From Marinobacter sp. ATCH36 (GTDB lineage Bacteria; Pseudomonadota; Gammaproteobacteria; Pseudomonadales; Oleiphilaceae): a stretch of 64,000 nt of DNA. The stretch is taken from contig NZ_JAMJPL010000001.1 in NCBI RefSeq assembly GCF_023555055.1, positions 620,001 to 684,000 on the forward strand. Direction: 5' to 3'. Of this stretch, positions 36,785-45,870 are shown in pieces (the first letter of the stretch is position 1; each line of letters starts with the position of its first letter). The notes beneath the pieces were generated by a model. The model had not been told where the DNA came from and did no database searches. It saw only the letters and a program-made list of their open reading frames with translations. The translations under genes were made by a program, and so were the position numbers.

Positions 36785-37246
36785 TCATATACCGTGATTA
36801 GAGAAAAATTGCTGCCATTCCATCAAGGTATCTTCCATGAGGTCAAGTCCATCAATTGAATTTCCAGCACCTAAGATAACAGTAATTTTCTCTTCTCCTA
36901 TGCCATAGTCACCGACCCCAAATCTGCCAGCTCCAAAACCTTGATCTGAATCTGCGGCGGAAACTGCGGGGTTGGGATTACGCGTTGGATCTAGCAGGAA
37001 GTGCTTGCTTGCATTGGCAAGATCACGACAAATTTTTATCGCTGTGGTGCCCCGGAACCTCTGGAGGTCAGCTTTTGCCGGTTGCGGCACCACCGGGTCG
37101 TTCTGAACCCAATCCGCGAGAGAGTATGCGGTGACCACAAAGTTGAAAAAGCGGTCGCTAGAGACTCCCTCTTGCAACAACTTCGCATCACGATCCAGTT
37201 TAGCAAGCAGGTCGGATGCCGTTTTGAGGCCATATGTACGTGACAT
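36785..37246 (-). CDS. Hypothetical protein
   Basis: 153 residues, no signal peptide or membrane segment. The start (MSRTYGLKTASDLLAKLDRD) and the LADWVQNDP and ICRDLANASKHF segments look like a real conserved protein of the type often found in accessory regions, but no function is known. The ATG is preceded by GTCCTAC and no strong ribosome-binding site. Confidence 0.55.
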   Translation of the reverse strand: MSRTYGLKTASDLLAKLDRDAKLLQEGVSSDRFFNFVVTAYSLADWVQNDPVVPQPAKADLQRFRGTTAIKICRDLANASKHFLLDPTRNPNPAVSAADSDQGFGAGRFGVGDYGIGEEKITVILGAGNSIDGLDLMEDTLMEWQQFFSNHGI

Positions 37247-37842
37247 GAGTAGGACCTTCGATAAGAGGCTAACAGTATATTAGTTTGTATTCCGACTATA
37301 CCTCAGTTGCCCACGCTGAACTATGACCCTGTCAGAAACGTAAATCCGTATAGCTATCAATGACCTGCCGAATCAGCTGTTTCTGAAGAGTCGATTTTCC
37401 TCTGCGTGAAAACGCGCCTCGGCTTCTCTGCGCCTAAATAAGACCACATATGTAAATTTGCAGCAAAAAAATAGCTCGTAGAAACAGTGTGTTGGAGATC
37501 TGAGCTGGGATAAACTCGCCTGGCCCTCTCGGGTTTAACGAGACCCTGGAACATCGAATCGAGCGTTCTGCATTTATAACTATGTGTTTACACAGCGTCT
37601 ACCTGGGCAAATGGGGGGGGCGCGGAAAGCGCTATTTGAGGAATCGAAAAAGGTCCGCTTTGTGGTCATAGCAGAGAAGTTCGATCCGACACGGGTCAGA
37701 CTACGCTGTAAAACTACGGTCAAATTATTCTCAGCCAATCATTCACTGACCCATTTGCCGTGAATGATCAGGAACACTCGACTGACAGCACGATTCAACG
37801 TTCCCAAGATTGCTACAATGAAAAGGGATTTTGTTGGAGAGT
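37247..37842. other. Gene-free stretch with one copy of the 21-bp direct repeat
   Basis: About 600 bases without a supported gene. It contains the exact 21-base repeat 37648-37668 shared with 32969-32989. A G8 tract lies near 37614. Otherwise nothing recognisable. Confidence 0.4.
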
Positions 37843-38067
37843 ATGATGCTAAAGAAACCCTCTTCAGAAAAAGAACTCTTGGAAGGGCTTGATGCCAGAG
37901 GCGCCCATGCGGATGAACTGGCCGAGCCGCTCCCCCAGGAACTGACGCCGCTGGAACGCCTGAAAGGCTCGGTGAAACGCTACGATTGGCCATTCGACCC
38001 CGTTTGGGACGAAGATATTGATTCTGAGGAAGGCCGGGATCAGTCGCCGAATGATGGCCCCGATTAG
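37843..38067 (+). CDS. Small acidic antitoxin-like protein
   Basis: 74 residues starting MMLKKPSSEKELLEGLD, with a C-terminal GSVKRYDWPFDPVWDEDID motif that resembles the toxin-binding tails of small antitoxins. GGAG lies 5 bases upstream of the ATG at 37843. No toxin gene is adjacent, so it would be an orphan; antitoxin identity is tentative. Confidence 0.45.
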   Translation: MMLKKPSSEKELLEGLDARGAHADELAEPLPQELTPLERLKGSVKRYDWPFDPVWDEDIDSEEGRDQSPNDGPD

Positions 38068-38093
38068 ATAATTGTTCGTTCCACAGCCAATGG

Positions 38094-38131
38094 TTAGCGG
38101 AAATTAGCAGATGCATGCTAATGTCCGCTAA
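38094..38131. repeat. 16-bp hairpin
   Basis: Arms 38094-38109 and 38116-38131 pair at 15 of 16 positions around a 6-base loop (TTAGCGG at one end, CCGCTAA at the other). It follows the antitoxin-like gene and may terminate it, although no T-run follows. Core spacing does not fit an integron attC site. Confidence 0.55.
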
Positions 38132-38439
38132 AGGAAGCCACTGGCAAAGCTCCCATGGGATTGGCGATCAACCAATCTGGATGACTGGACACAAACATGC
38201 TGCGAATAACACGGGCTGAACAAGCCCCGTTTCATCGAGCTTACATCACGGGCTTAACTGCGCGATGCGGCGGCGGACTTGGCGATTGCCGTCTTGGCGA
38301 ACTACCGAGAAATCCTCGGCAGTTCGATCTTCCTCAATTTCGCCTTCTGAAAGGAGAGACAGCCCCAGGCCCAGAATACCAATCCACATACCCATTTTTA
38401 CCGTTAGGCAACACATACGTTGTCTTCTTTGAGGAAGCC

Positions 38440-38831
38440 ATGAGCGAACCGGAGAGCACTGAAGCCTACGTTTTGGCCCTGGCCCAGCGGCTTGGTGTTC
38501 GTTATGAAAAAACGCCGGACGATGAGCTCGCCGAAGTCATTACCCGCCTTTCTGGTGATGAGGTTGTCTCTGATGACATTGAGAATCTTATTGTCGCACT
38601 CAAGCGAGCTGGCCTGATTAGCGGTGCTGAAATGGTGGATCTGCTCAGCCGCTACTTAACGGGAAAATGGTCGAGTGGTTCCTGGACTTGCCAAACGCCG
38701 ATATCCTCACAGGCCAACAAAGGAAGAGAGTAATGGCTCAGCCTGGACCAGCTGATGAGTTGGAGGAGCCGGCAACTACTAAGGAATTCTTAGTAGTTCG
38801 CCAAGAGGGCAAGCGAGAGATTCATGGCTGA
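38440..38831 (+). pseudogene. Gene upstream of hipA, frameshifted
   Basis: The first frame (38440-38733) encodes MSEPESTEAYVLALAQRLG and continues well until RYL near 38655, then becomes unrelated. The neighbouring frame resumes with NGKMVEWFLDLPNADIL and continues to a stop at 38829-38831 that overlaps the hipA start by 8 bases. A one-base indel around 38652-38658 would restore a protein of about 130 residues. The function is unknown; position suggests a partner of HipA, but no helix-turn-helix typical of HipB was seen. Confidence 0.6.
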
Positions 38832-40171
38832 AGCATTGACCATTCAGGCGCATTGGGACGGACATTGGATAGATGCTGGCAAGGTGGTTTTCCGTGACCC
38901 CAATAAGGGGCTAACCGGTGCACTACAGTTCTACTACGACACGATGTATGTCAATGATGCGGATACCTTTCGTCCCGGACTGAACTTCACGGATGAGGGG
39001 GCTATAAGCGTCGCCCTTCCGGGTGATTTTGTCAGCCACTTTAATGATCAACATGTGGCCCCACCCCTGAGAGACATGATCCCCCAAGGCGCAAGTCGAC
39101 GCTCTCTGTGTAGATTATGGGGCGAAAAGGATACAGGGCCCGGTTTGGACTTTCGCTTACTCAAGGAAGGTTGCGTTGCGCCCATCGGCAACCTCCGAAT
39201 TAAAGAAGCCGCCGAAGCATTTCATGAGCGAATCGCCGGCAAGCAACCAATATCATTCACACGCGAGGACGTCGCAGATCACAACGGTGAACTGATCGAG
39301 CATGCCCACAGTCTTGGTATAGCAGTTGAGGGCGCCACTGGCGCAGGCGGCGAGGCCCAGAAGCTTCTTCTGGTTGAGGATGAAGCTGGCTCCCTCTATC
39401 TGGAAGGTACCCTTGATGAAGCCAGAATCGCCCAACACTGGCGGGTCAAGTTTCCTCGTGGCCGAATGCTCTCTGACGATGAAGACATCCTGAGGGCTGA
39501 GGGTGTGTTCTATGACGTCCTGGCAGATCTCGGTGCGCACACCATATAAAGGGTCAAGGTTACACGAAGGGCGCAAGCCCTCGCTGTGGCTGCCGCGGTT
39601 TGATCGGGTGATTAGAGATGGACGCATCCAACGTTGTGGCGTGGAATCTGTCTACAGTCTGATGGGAATGGTGGGTGATGGCGCACGGCTACAACATACC
39701 GATGTTCTGTCACGCCTGAATGGTTATCTCGACATCGATTTCGACGACCTGCTTGTCGAATACCTGCTCCGAGATCTCATAAACATGGCTATCGGGAACA
39801 CCGACAACCATGGCCGAAACACTGCGATTCTCAAGCGGGATGGAGTCATTGAGCTTGCACCAGCTTTCGACCTGGCGCCCATGGTGCTCGACCCGGAGGC
39901 TGTCACCAGAGCGACAGTATGGCCAAGGCATTTCCACCAGCAACGTGGAGTGAATTATGGCGCTATCATCAAACGCCTGGCGCATGATCCGGAGGCGGCA
40001 ACCAGAACTCTGATATACCGGCTTGGTGATTTGGCTTATTTTAAGGAGCGGGCCATCCATAGAGGTCTACCCGGATTGATTCAGAACAGCCCCCTAATCC
40101 ACCTGGATAGTTTCAGCTCCGCAGCGAAAGCCATTCAAGGTCAATGGCATGAAGTCAGGACTGCCAGATAA
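38824..40171 (+). pseudogene. hipA: HipA-like serine/threonine kinase toxin, split by a frameshift
   Basis: The first frame (38824-39549) carries the HipA N-terminal part with GEAQKLLL and the Lys of WRVKFPRG. The second frame continues from about 39547 with SRLHEGRKPSLWLPRFDR, the catalytic GNTDNHGRN and the metal-binding LAPAFDLAP. One extra T near 39547 separates them; without it an approximately 448-residue kinase results. HipA kinases typically phosphorylate aminoacyl-tRNA synthetases and induce persistence. All kinase motifs persist, so decay is recent or a sequence error is possible. Confidence 0.82.
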
Positions 40172-40700
40172 TGATGCCCTCCCGGGCTATATTATTCAGG
40201 ATGTCCGGATTGGAGTAGCTGGCCGGATTTTCCCATTCAGTCTCCCAGACCAGAAACGGCTGAATCCGGACACTGGTCTCAAGCAGCACATCGTAAGCCA
40301 TATCGGCCATCGCAAGTTTGGTCTCGACAAAATCACCAGGCTCGCCGCGCAGTATCACCGCCACATCGGCATCGCTTTCCGTCTGGTAATCACCCCGGGC
40401 ACGACTGCCAAACAGTACGAGCTGAATGACCTCAAACTATTCTGACACAAGCTTGGCGAATTTCAGGAAGGTCTCTCGGAGATCAATTTCGCTCTCCATG
40501 ACCTTTTGCCGGATCGCTGAGTTCATTTCTTCAATGCTGACTGCTCGTTGAGAGGAAACAATGCCTCGCAGGCTACTGACGTCCTGCTCCAGATCAACAG
40601 CAGGCGCCTGGTCCCACTCACGCAACGCTTCTGTAATGGGAGCATTCTGATCGCCCTGGGCAACCAGTTCGTTGGGGCTGTAGTCTTTTGGCCCGGTCAT
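40155..40700 (-). pseudogene. Antitoxin tail joined to an MNT-type nucleotidyltransferase, internal stop
   Basis: The reading frame starts at ATG 40700 with an antitoxin-like part (DQNAPITEALREWDQAPAV, then AVSIEEMNSAIRQ). From about 40499 it continues with EIDLRETFLKFAKLVSE, hits TAG at 40437-40439, and then in the same frame gives LVLFGSRARGDYQTESDADV, the minimal nucleotidyltransferase signature (GS and DxD), ending at 40155. MNT proteins are antitoxins of HEPN toxins. The nonsense codon disrupts the nucleotidyltransferase just before its active site. Its end overlaps the hipA pseudogene by 17 bases in convergent orientation. Confidence 0.68.
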
Positions 40701-40905
40701 GGTGCTTTCCCGATCTCAAGTGTTCGCGTCGCCCAAGGAGCCTCAGATGTGGTCTGGTCACCCTTGAGGGCGGCCATGGCGATCTTGGACTTGAATGATG
40801 CGCTGTATTGCTTGCGTTTCTTGCTCATGATTCTCCTCCTTGTGGAGATAATGAATCAGAGGTTAGGCACCTGTCCAAATCTCGGGGTCGACTTCAATAC
40901 TTAAC
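40697..40905 (-). mobile_element. IS3-family remnant: left end and 5' part of orfA
   Basis: An ORF starting at 40828 (MSKKRKQYSASFKSKIAMAA, then LKGDQTTSE) is the N-terminus of an IS3-type OrfA with a good GGAGG box. After about 29 residues it departs from the family and ends at TGA 40697-40699, overlapping the ATG of the antitoxin/nucleotidyltransferase frame. The region 40867-40899 upstream looks like the IS left end. The rest of the IS is missing. Confidence 0.72.
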
Positions 40906-40975
40906 GGGAAATGGCTTTTTTTCGACTTAACTTTAGTTCTGGGCTGATAGGGGTAGGTAGACTTCAAACCCCTGG

Positions 40976-41206
40976 TTATTTAGTTTCCTTTAAAACCAGA
41001 CCGACAAGTTTGTGAACGATGGGTGACACGATTAGTATCGTGGGGAATGCTACAACGAACGCAAATAGCCAAGCCTTTAACCAGATTGAAATTATATCGC
41101 TCACCCAGCCGACATTATAGACGCTAATGACCAGTGACATAATGCAGGACATCAGTAGCGACATAAAAAACGAAAACACAAGTCTGTGGTATTTTCGATC
41201 AATCAT
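40976..41206 (-). CDS. DUF2798-like small membrane protein
   Basis: 76 residues with two hydrophobic helices (about 9-30 and 40-70), opening MIDRKYHRLVFSFFMSLLMS as in DUF2798 proteins, whose function is unknown. A GGGGAG box is upstream of the ATG. It is isolated between the IS3 remnant and the catabolic island. Confidence 0.7.
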   Translation of the reverse strand: MIDRKYHRLVFSFFMSLLMSCIMSLVISVYNVGWVSDIISIWLKAWLFAFVVAFPTILIVSPIVHKLVGLVLKETK

Positions 41207-41306
41207 TCTGCCGCTCCCCTATAACCGGCTGACGCAAAGAGTATTTTTCAGCGTTAATCGCTTCGACTCCAGTTCAATGCGTTATAAAGTTTATGTTCGG
41301 CCCGCC

Positions 41307-42302
41307 TCAGGTAAACTCTTCGGTATCGACCTCAGCCTGTTGCGCACTGCTGTAGCGGGGGCCATGAACCGTATTCTGGTTAATCAGGGCATCCAGTTGG
41401 TTGACGATGTCGTCGACTAACTGGATCGACTCGGCATTCAGGTTTTCCCGCATATGGTGAACTGAACGTGTGCCGGGGATTGGAACGATGAAATCCCCCT
41501 TCGACTTGAGCCACGCCAGGGCCAGCTGTGCAGGGGTACAGTCGACTCCCTTGGCAATGGCAATATAGCCATCCAGAAGCTTACGATTTTTCTCGTAATT
41601 TTTCCTGTGGAACCGCGGCATGTTTTTGCGAATATCATTCTCCACGAGGCTGTCTATATCCTCCAGAGTGTTGGTGAGAAAACCTCGGGCCAAAGGGCTA
41701 AAGGCAACAAAGCGGGTACCGCTGTTGCGACAAGCTTCTAAAACGGCGATCTCGGGATTGCGAGACCAGAGTGAATATTCGGTCTGGACAGCAGCAATGG
41801 GATGCTCGGATTGGGCACGCGCAAGTGTTTGTGCCGATACTTCCGACAGGCCGATTGCGCCGATCTTGCCCTCATGCACCATGTTGGCTAGGGCACCGAT
41901 GCTTTCTTCAATTGGCACGTTAGGATCAAGGCGGTGAAGATAGTATAGGTCAATGTGATCCGTCTGAAGGCGGCGCAGGCTGGCCTCACACTGGACCCGC
42001 AGGGTGTTCGGGCGCCCATCGATTTCCTTCTTTCCACTGTCCTGACCGATAGTCATGCCGCACTTACTGGCCAGAAACAGTGATTGACGATGAGTCTTTA
42101 ATCCTTTGCCAACAACTGTTTCGTTGCGACCGCCACCATAAAGTGTCGCAGTATCGAAATGGCGATACCCCATATCGAACGCTTCCTGCAATGCGCTAAC
42201 GGCGTCATGTTCTGACAACGGAGTTCCATAGGCGTGCGACAGGTTCATACAGCCGAGGCCGATGCCGGGCTGATCAAAGTACTCTTCCAGCGTTCGGGAC
42301 AT
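41307..42302 (-). CDS. Aldo/keto reductase
   Basis: 331-residue NADPH-dependent oxidoreductase of the aldo/keto reductase barrel family. Visible catalytic residues are Asp in HFDTATLYG, Tyr in the same motif, Lys in LASKCG and His in YYLHRLD. It is 54 bases downstream of ligC on the same strand, so it is probably co-transcribed with it. It may reduce an aromatic aldehyde or a ring-cleavage semialdehyde, but the substrate is inferred only from context. Confidence 0.88.
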   Translation of the reverse strand: MSRTLEEYFDQPGIGLGCMNLSHAYGTPLSEHDAVSALQEAFDMGYRHFDTATLYGGGRNETVVGKGLKTHRQSLFLASKCGMTIGQDSGKKEIDGRPNTLRVQCEASLRRLQTDHIDLYYLHRLDPNVPIEESIGALANMVHEGKIGAIGLSEVSAQTLARAQSEHPIAAVQTEYSLWSRNPEIAVLEACRNSGTRFVAFSPLARGFLTNTLEDIDSLVENDIRKNMPRFHRKNYEKNRKLLDGYIAIAKGVDCTPAQLALAWLKSKGDFIVPIPGTRSVHHMRENLNAESIQLVDDIVNQLDALINQNTVHGPRYSSAQQAEVDTEEFT

Positions 42303-42356
42303 GTGGGGTTCCTTTAAGGTTGGTGGTTCACATGGGGCAACGGCGAGCAGGATCGA

Positions 42357-43310
42357 TCAGCTGTCGGCTTTGAGGTGCTGCTCCAGACGATCCAGCGTTT
42401 CCATCGCAGTGAGACATTGGGCAACGCTGGCATTCGGTTCTCGGCCTTCTTTGATGGCGTTAATAAATTCTCGATCTTGCAGTTCGATGCCATTGTCGGA
42501 ATCGGCTACGTCGCTCAAATCGATCTTGTTACCGTGGCCGTCGAGCAAGTCGTCGTAACGAGCTATATAGGTGCCGTTATCGCAGATGTAACGAAAGAAA
42601 GTGCCGAAAGGGCCATCGTTATTGAATGACAGGGATAGGGTGCAGAGTGCGCCACGGCCAGTTTTCATGCCAATGCTCATGTCCATGGCAATACCCAGGT
42701 CCGGATGGTGCGGGCCTTCTAGTGCCTGGACTTTGGTGGCTTGTTCGCCGGCCTGATATTGAAAAAGGTCGACGGTGTGGCAGGCGTGATGCCACAGCAG
42801 GTGGTCGGTCCAAGAGCGTGGCTCGCCTTTGGCGTTGGTGTTAGTGCGACGGAAGAAGTAGGTTTGTACATCCATTTGCTGGATGTTCAGCTCGCCGGCC
42901 TGGATCTTATTGTGGATCCACTGATGGCTGGGGTTAAAACGACGCGTGTGGCCGGCCATGGCAACAAGACCTGCTTTCTTTTGGACTTCCACCAGCTTGC
43001 GAGAGTCTTCGATGTTGTCCGCCATCGGAATTTCGACCATCACGTGTTTGCCCGCTTCCAGGCACTGGATGGCTTGAGCCGCGTGAATCGGAGTCGGGGT
43101 GGCCAGAATAACACCGTCTACATCGTCGCGGCCCAGTGCTTCGGCTAGGTCAGTGGTATGGTGAGAAACGCCCCGATCTCGGGCCAACTCTTGGATAACA
43201 TCGGCTTTCGTGTCTACAACAGATGTGATGGTTGCCCCTTCGATGGATTCAATGGCGTCCATATGTTTAGTGCCAAAGGCACCGGATGCGCCGGCTACAC
43301 ATAATCTCAT
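42357..43310 (-). CDS. ligC: 4-carboxy-2-hydroxymuconate-6-semialdehyde dehydrogenase
   Basis: 317-residue Gfo/Idh/MocA-type enzyme that oxidises the protocatechuate 4,5-cleavage product (as its cyclic hemiacetal) to 2-pyrone-4,6-dicarboxylate with NAD(P)+. It follows the Sphingobium LigC sequence closely, including AGKHVMVEIPMAD, GHTRRFNPSHQ, the IQQMDVQTYFFRR block, GEPRSWTDHLLWHHACHTVD and FFRYICDNGTY. The start at 43310 has a typical Rossmann beginning (MRLCVAGASGAFG). Divergent from the ligJ operon with the regulator gene between. Confidence 0.95.
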   Translation of the reverse strand: MRLCVAGASGAFGTKHMDAIESIEGATITSVVDTKADVIQELARDRGVSHHTTDLAEALGRDDVDGVILATPTPIHAAQAIQCLEAGKHVMVEIPMADNIEDSRKLVEVQKKAGLVAMAGHTRRFNPSHQWIHNKIQAGELNIQQMDVQTYFFRRTNTNAKGEPRSWTDHLLWHHACHTVDLFQYQAGEQATKVQALEGPHHPDLGIAMDMSIGMKTGRGALCTLSLSFNNDGPFGTFFRYICDNGTYIARYDDLLDGHGNKIDLSDVADSDNGIELQDREFINAIKEGREPNASVAQCLTAMETLDRLEQHLKADS

Positions 43311-43473
43311 GTCTTATTCTCCTGATCTTGAATGCGTCGATTTTACTGGCCAAGTGCAGCGTTGTGCTGAGCTTGCACATTGTATATTTGGCAAAATTTA
43401 CCATTAAGATGAGCCAAGGAATAATTGAATAAACTCTTTTGGTATTCAAAATTTGCAATAGGGGGGGGGTATT

Positions 43474-44691
43474 TTAGCTTCCCTTATACTGCGAGGCAGC
43501 ATCTTTCAGTAGATCCATGAAGTGCTTCTGAGTAGGTGTTGGGTGCCAGTCCCGGCGGACTGTAATGCCGATCGGACGTCCAGTGTGGCTGAGGTCATAG
43601 GGTATCACGCCGAGGATATTCTGATGCAGCTCCTGCTCTATCTGATGTGTGGAGATGAGGGTCAGGCGTTCACTGCCGCTCAATAGCGAGCGAATAAGTA
43701 TTTGCGAACTGGTCTCGACGAGTCTTTGAGGGGGTCGAAGGCCACGGTCAGAAAACAAAGTTTCAAAAAATTTGCGAGTGGGAGTGCCCTTTCGAGGAAC
43801 TACCCACCCATAATCGAGCAGCTGCTCCAACTCCAGTGAGTGCTTCTGGTTCAGAGGGTGGCCTTTTCGGCCAACGATGGCGAGGGGAGGTGAAATGAGC
43901 TCTTCTTGAACAATGTCTTCGGTCGGTGGAGGGAAGCGTAATGCACCGATCAATAGATCCACGTCTCCGTTTCGCAGGTGAAATAGCAAATCGTTGTACG
44001 GAGCGTCGACCACATCCAAGCCAATATCAGGGTGACTCAGCGTAAAGCGGTTGATGACGTCCGGCAGTATGGAGGTTCTTGCCAACGGCATGCTGCCGAT
44101 GACGATCTTGCCCACCTCCCGGGATAGGAGTGCCGATATCTCATAAAAGCCCTGCTCGATCTCGGCAAACGCCAATTTTGCGGCACGGGATAACTGTTCT
44201 GCAGAACGTGTTGGCATGATTGATGAGCGGGCCTTTTCAAATAATGTTACACCCAGTAGCTCCTCGAGCTCCCTGCTGGCCCTGTGCAGTGAGGACTGAG
44301 AGATATCTAATTGCCGACTAGCCACACTGAAGCTGTGGTTTTCTGTGACGGCGATAAGTGCCCGCAACTGAGTGGTGGTCAGTAGCGGCAGCAGAGCAGT
44401 TGCACGAGATTGTCTGGTGCTGGTTCTGAGGGCGACACGGGTTCCACGTTCCAGGTATTCAATACAGCGCAATACTCGCGCTTTGAAGACAACGCCAGAA
44501 CCTGTCAAGAACATGCCGTTTGCTTGTCGCTCGAATAACTCCGTGTCTAATAGTGCTTCTAGTTTTCCTATCGCCTGCGTGATTGCAGGTTGGGAGAGGA
44601 ATACTAGTGGAGCAGCCTTACTGATGCTGCCGTGTTTGGCTACCTCAATGAAGACTCGAAGGTGTCTCAGGTTGGGAATAGCGAAATGCAT
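43474..44691 (-). CDS. LysR-type regulator with two HTH domains (LigR/PmdR role)
   Basis: 405 residues from ATG 44691 (an upstream ATG at 44739 is less likely because it enters the control region). Unusually, two winged-helix HTH modules occur in tandem: LRHLRVFIEVAKHGSISKAA near residue 8-27 and LRALIAVTENHSFSVASRQ about 100 residues later. A single LysR effector domain follows (GKIVIGSMPLARTSILPDVI onward). It is divergent from ligJ and presumably controls the lig genes, with a pathway intermediate as inducer. Part of this gene recurs at 59950-60284. Confidence 0.88.
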   Translation of the reverse strand: MHFAIPNLRHLRVFIEVAKHGSISKAAPLVFLSQPAITQAIGKLEALLDTELFERQANGMFLTGSGVVFKARVLRCIEYLERGTRVALRTSTRQSRATALLPLLTTTQLRALIAVTENHSFSVASRQLDISQSSLHRASRELEELLGVTLFEKARSSIMPTRSAEQLSRAAKLAFAEIEQGFYEISALLSREVGKIVIGSMPLARTSILPDVINRFTLSHPDIGLDVVDAPYNDLLFHLRNGDVDLLIGALRFPPPTEDIVQEELISPPLAIVGRKGHPLNQKHSLELEQLLDYGWVVPRKGTPTRKFFETLFSDRGLRPPQRLVETSSQILIRSLLSGSERLTLISTHQIEQELHQNILGVIPYDLSHTGRPIGITVRRDWHPTPTQKHFMDLLKDAASQYKGS

Positions 44692-44840
44692 AGCGGTTCT
44701 CAGGACGGGCGAGTTTGATAGCGTATTCTCAAAAACCAATACTATTGCGGTTAAATTGAAATAGCCAGTCTCTGTTGCCTGACTAATACTAGGGGCAATA
44801 CATCTCTAGACCAACTTAATCAATATCCAAGGTGTGAGAA
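44692..44840. promoter_or_regulatory. Divergent control region of the LysR gene and ligJ (copy A)
   Basis: 149-base intergenic region with a core at about 44737-44794 containing CAATACTATT, then AAATTGAAAT, then CCTGACTAATACTAGG. Closely related sequences occur at 52780-52835 (copy B) and 60338-60395 (copy C), each before other catabolic or transport genes. Being between a LysR gene and its divergent target, it is the expected operator site. Exact promoter elements were not determined. Confidence 0.75.
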
Positions 44841-45854
44841 ATGATTATAGATTGTCATGGTCACTACACGACCACGCCATCGCAGGTAGGTGAGTACCGT
44901 GAGAAACAGAAAAGAGCGGTTGCCGCGGATCCCGATTTCATCGGTGAAAAAGGCCAGATTAACATCAGCGATGATGAGATCCGGGAAAGTATCAAAAAGA
45001 ACCAACTGCGATTGCAGCAGGAACGCGGTACTGATCTGACGATCTTTTCGCCACGGGCGAGCTGGATGGGGCATCATGTTGGCAACGAGCACACTAGCCG
45101 TTTCTGGACCGAGCACCAGAATGACCTGATTCGCCGCGTTTGTGATCTGTTCCCCAACAACTTTGCACCGGTTGCCCAGTTGCCGCAGTCTCCGGGTGTT
45201 GATCCGGCCAAGTCCGTTCCCGAGATAGTCCGGACCGTCGAGCAGATGGGCTTTCTCGGTATCAACTTAAACCCAGACCCCAGTGGCGGTCATTGGAATG
45301 GCTCTTCCCTGGCCGATCGTTCTTTCTATCCGATCTACGAAAAAATGGTCGAGTACGATATTCCTGCCATGGTGCACGTCAGTGCGGCTTGTAACGACTG
45401 CTTCCATACTACTGGGTCCCACTACTTGGGTGCTGACACTACCGGCTTTCAGCAATTGATGATGTCGGATGTTTTTAAGGATTTTCCTGAACTGAAAATC
45501 ATCATTCCGCATGGGGGGGGAGCCGTTCCCTACCATTGGGGTCGTTTCCGTGGTCTGGCACTGGACCGTGGTTTCGATCTAGAGGAACGGGTATTGAATA
45601 ACATCTACTTCGATACTTGCGTTTATCACCAGCGCGGCATCGATCTTCTGATAGACATCATTCCGTCGAAAAACATCCTGTTCGCCTCTGAAATGATCGG
45701 GGCGGTACGTGGCATCGATCCAGAAACCGGGCACTACTTCGATGACACCAAGCGTTATATCGACAACAACGTCGCCTTAAGCGCAGAGCAGAAGCGAGAT
45801 ATTTTCGAGCACAACATTCGTCGTGTGTTCAGTCGTCTGAAAGTGCCTTCCTGA
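44841..45854 (+). CDS. ligJ: 4-oxalomesaconate hydratase
   Basis: 337-residue amidohydrolase-fold enzyme that hydrates 4-oxalomesaconate to 4-carboxy-4-hydroxy-2-oxoadipate. The metal-binding HGHY motif is at residues 6-9, further ligands lie in MVHVSAACND and IIIPHGGG, and the C-terminal FASEMIGAVRGIDP segment is characteristic of LigJ. First gene of ligJ-ligK-ligU-ligI-ligA-ligB. Its first codons are repeated, with mutated start codons, at 52886 and 60434. Confidence 0.94.
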   Translation: MIIDCHGHYTTTPSQVGEYREKQKRAVAADPDFIGEKGQINISDDEIRESIKKNQLRLQQERGTDLTIFSPRASWMGHHVGNEHTSRFWTEHQNDLIRRVCDLFPNNFAPVAQLPQSPGVDPAKSVPEIVRTVEQMGFLGINLNPDPSGGHWNGSSLADRSFYPIYEKMVEYDIPAMVHVSAACNDCFHTTGSHYLGADTTGFQQLMMSDVFKDFPELKIIIPHGGGAVPYHWGRFRGLALDRGFDLEERVLNNIYFDTCVYHQRGIDLLIDIIPSKNILFASEMIGAVRGIDPETGHYFDDTKRYIDNNVALSAEQKRDIFEHNIRRVFSRLKVPS

Positions 45855-45870
45855 GCAGGAGCAGTGAGCA

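Noticed and set aside
38094..38131. Integron attC site
   Set aside because: The palindrome lacks the required core-site consensus and spacing, and there is no integrase gene or second attC.
38197..38440. N-terminal extension of the pre-hipA gene from 38197
   Set aside because: The added 81 residues look non-coding; the ATG at 38440 has a GAGG box and starts the protein-like sequence.
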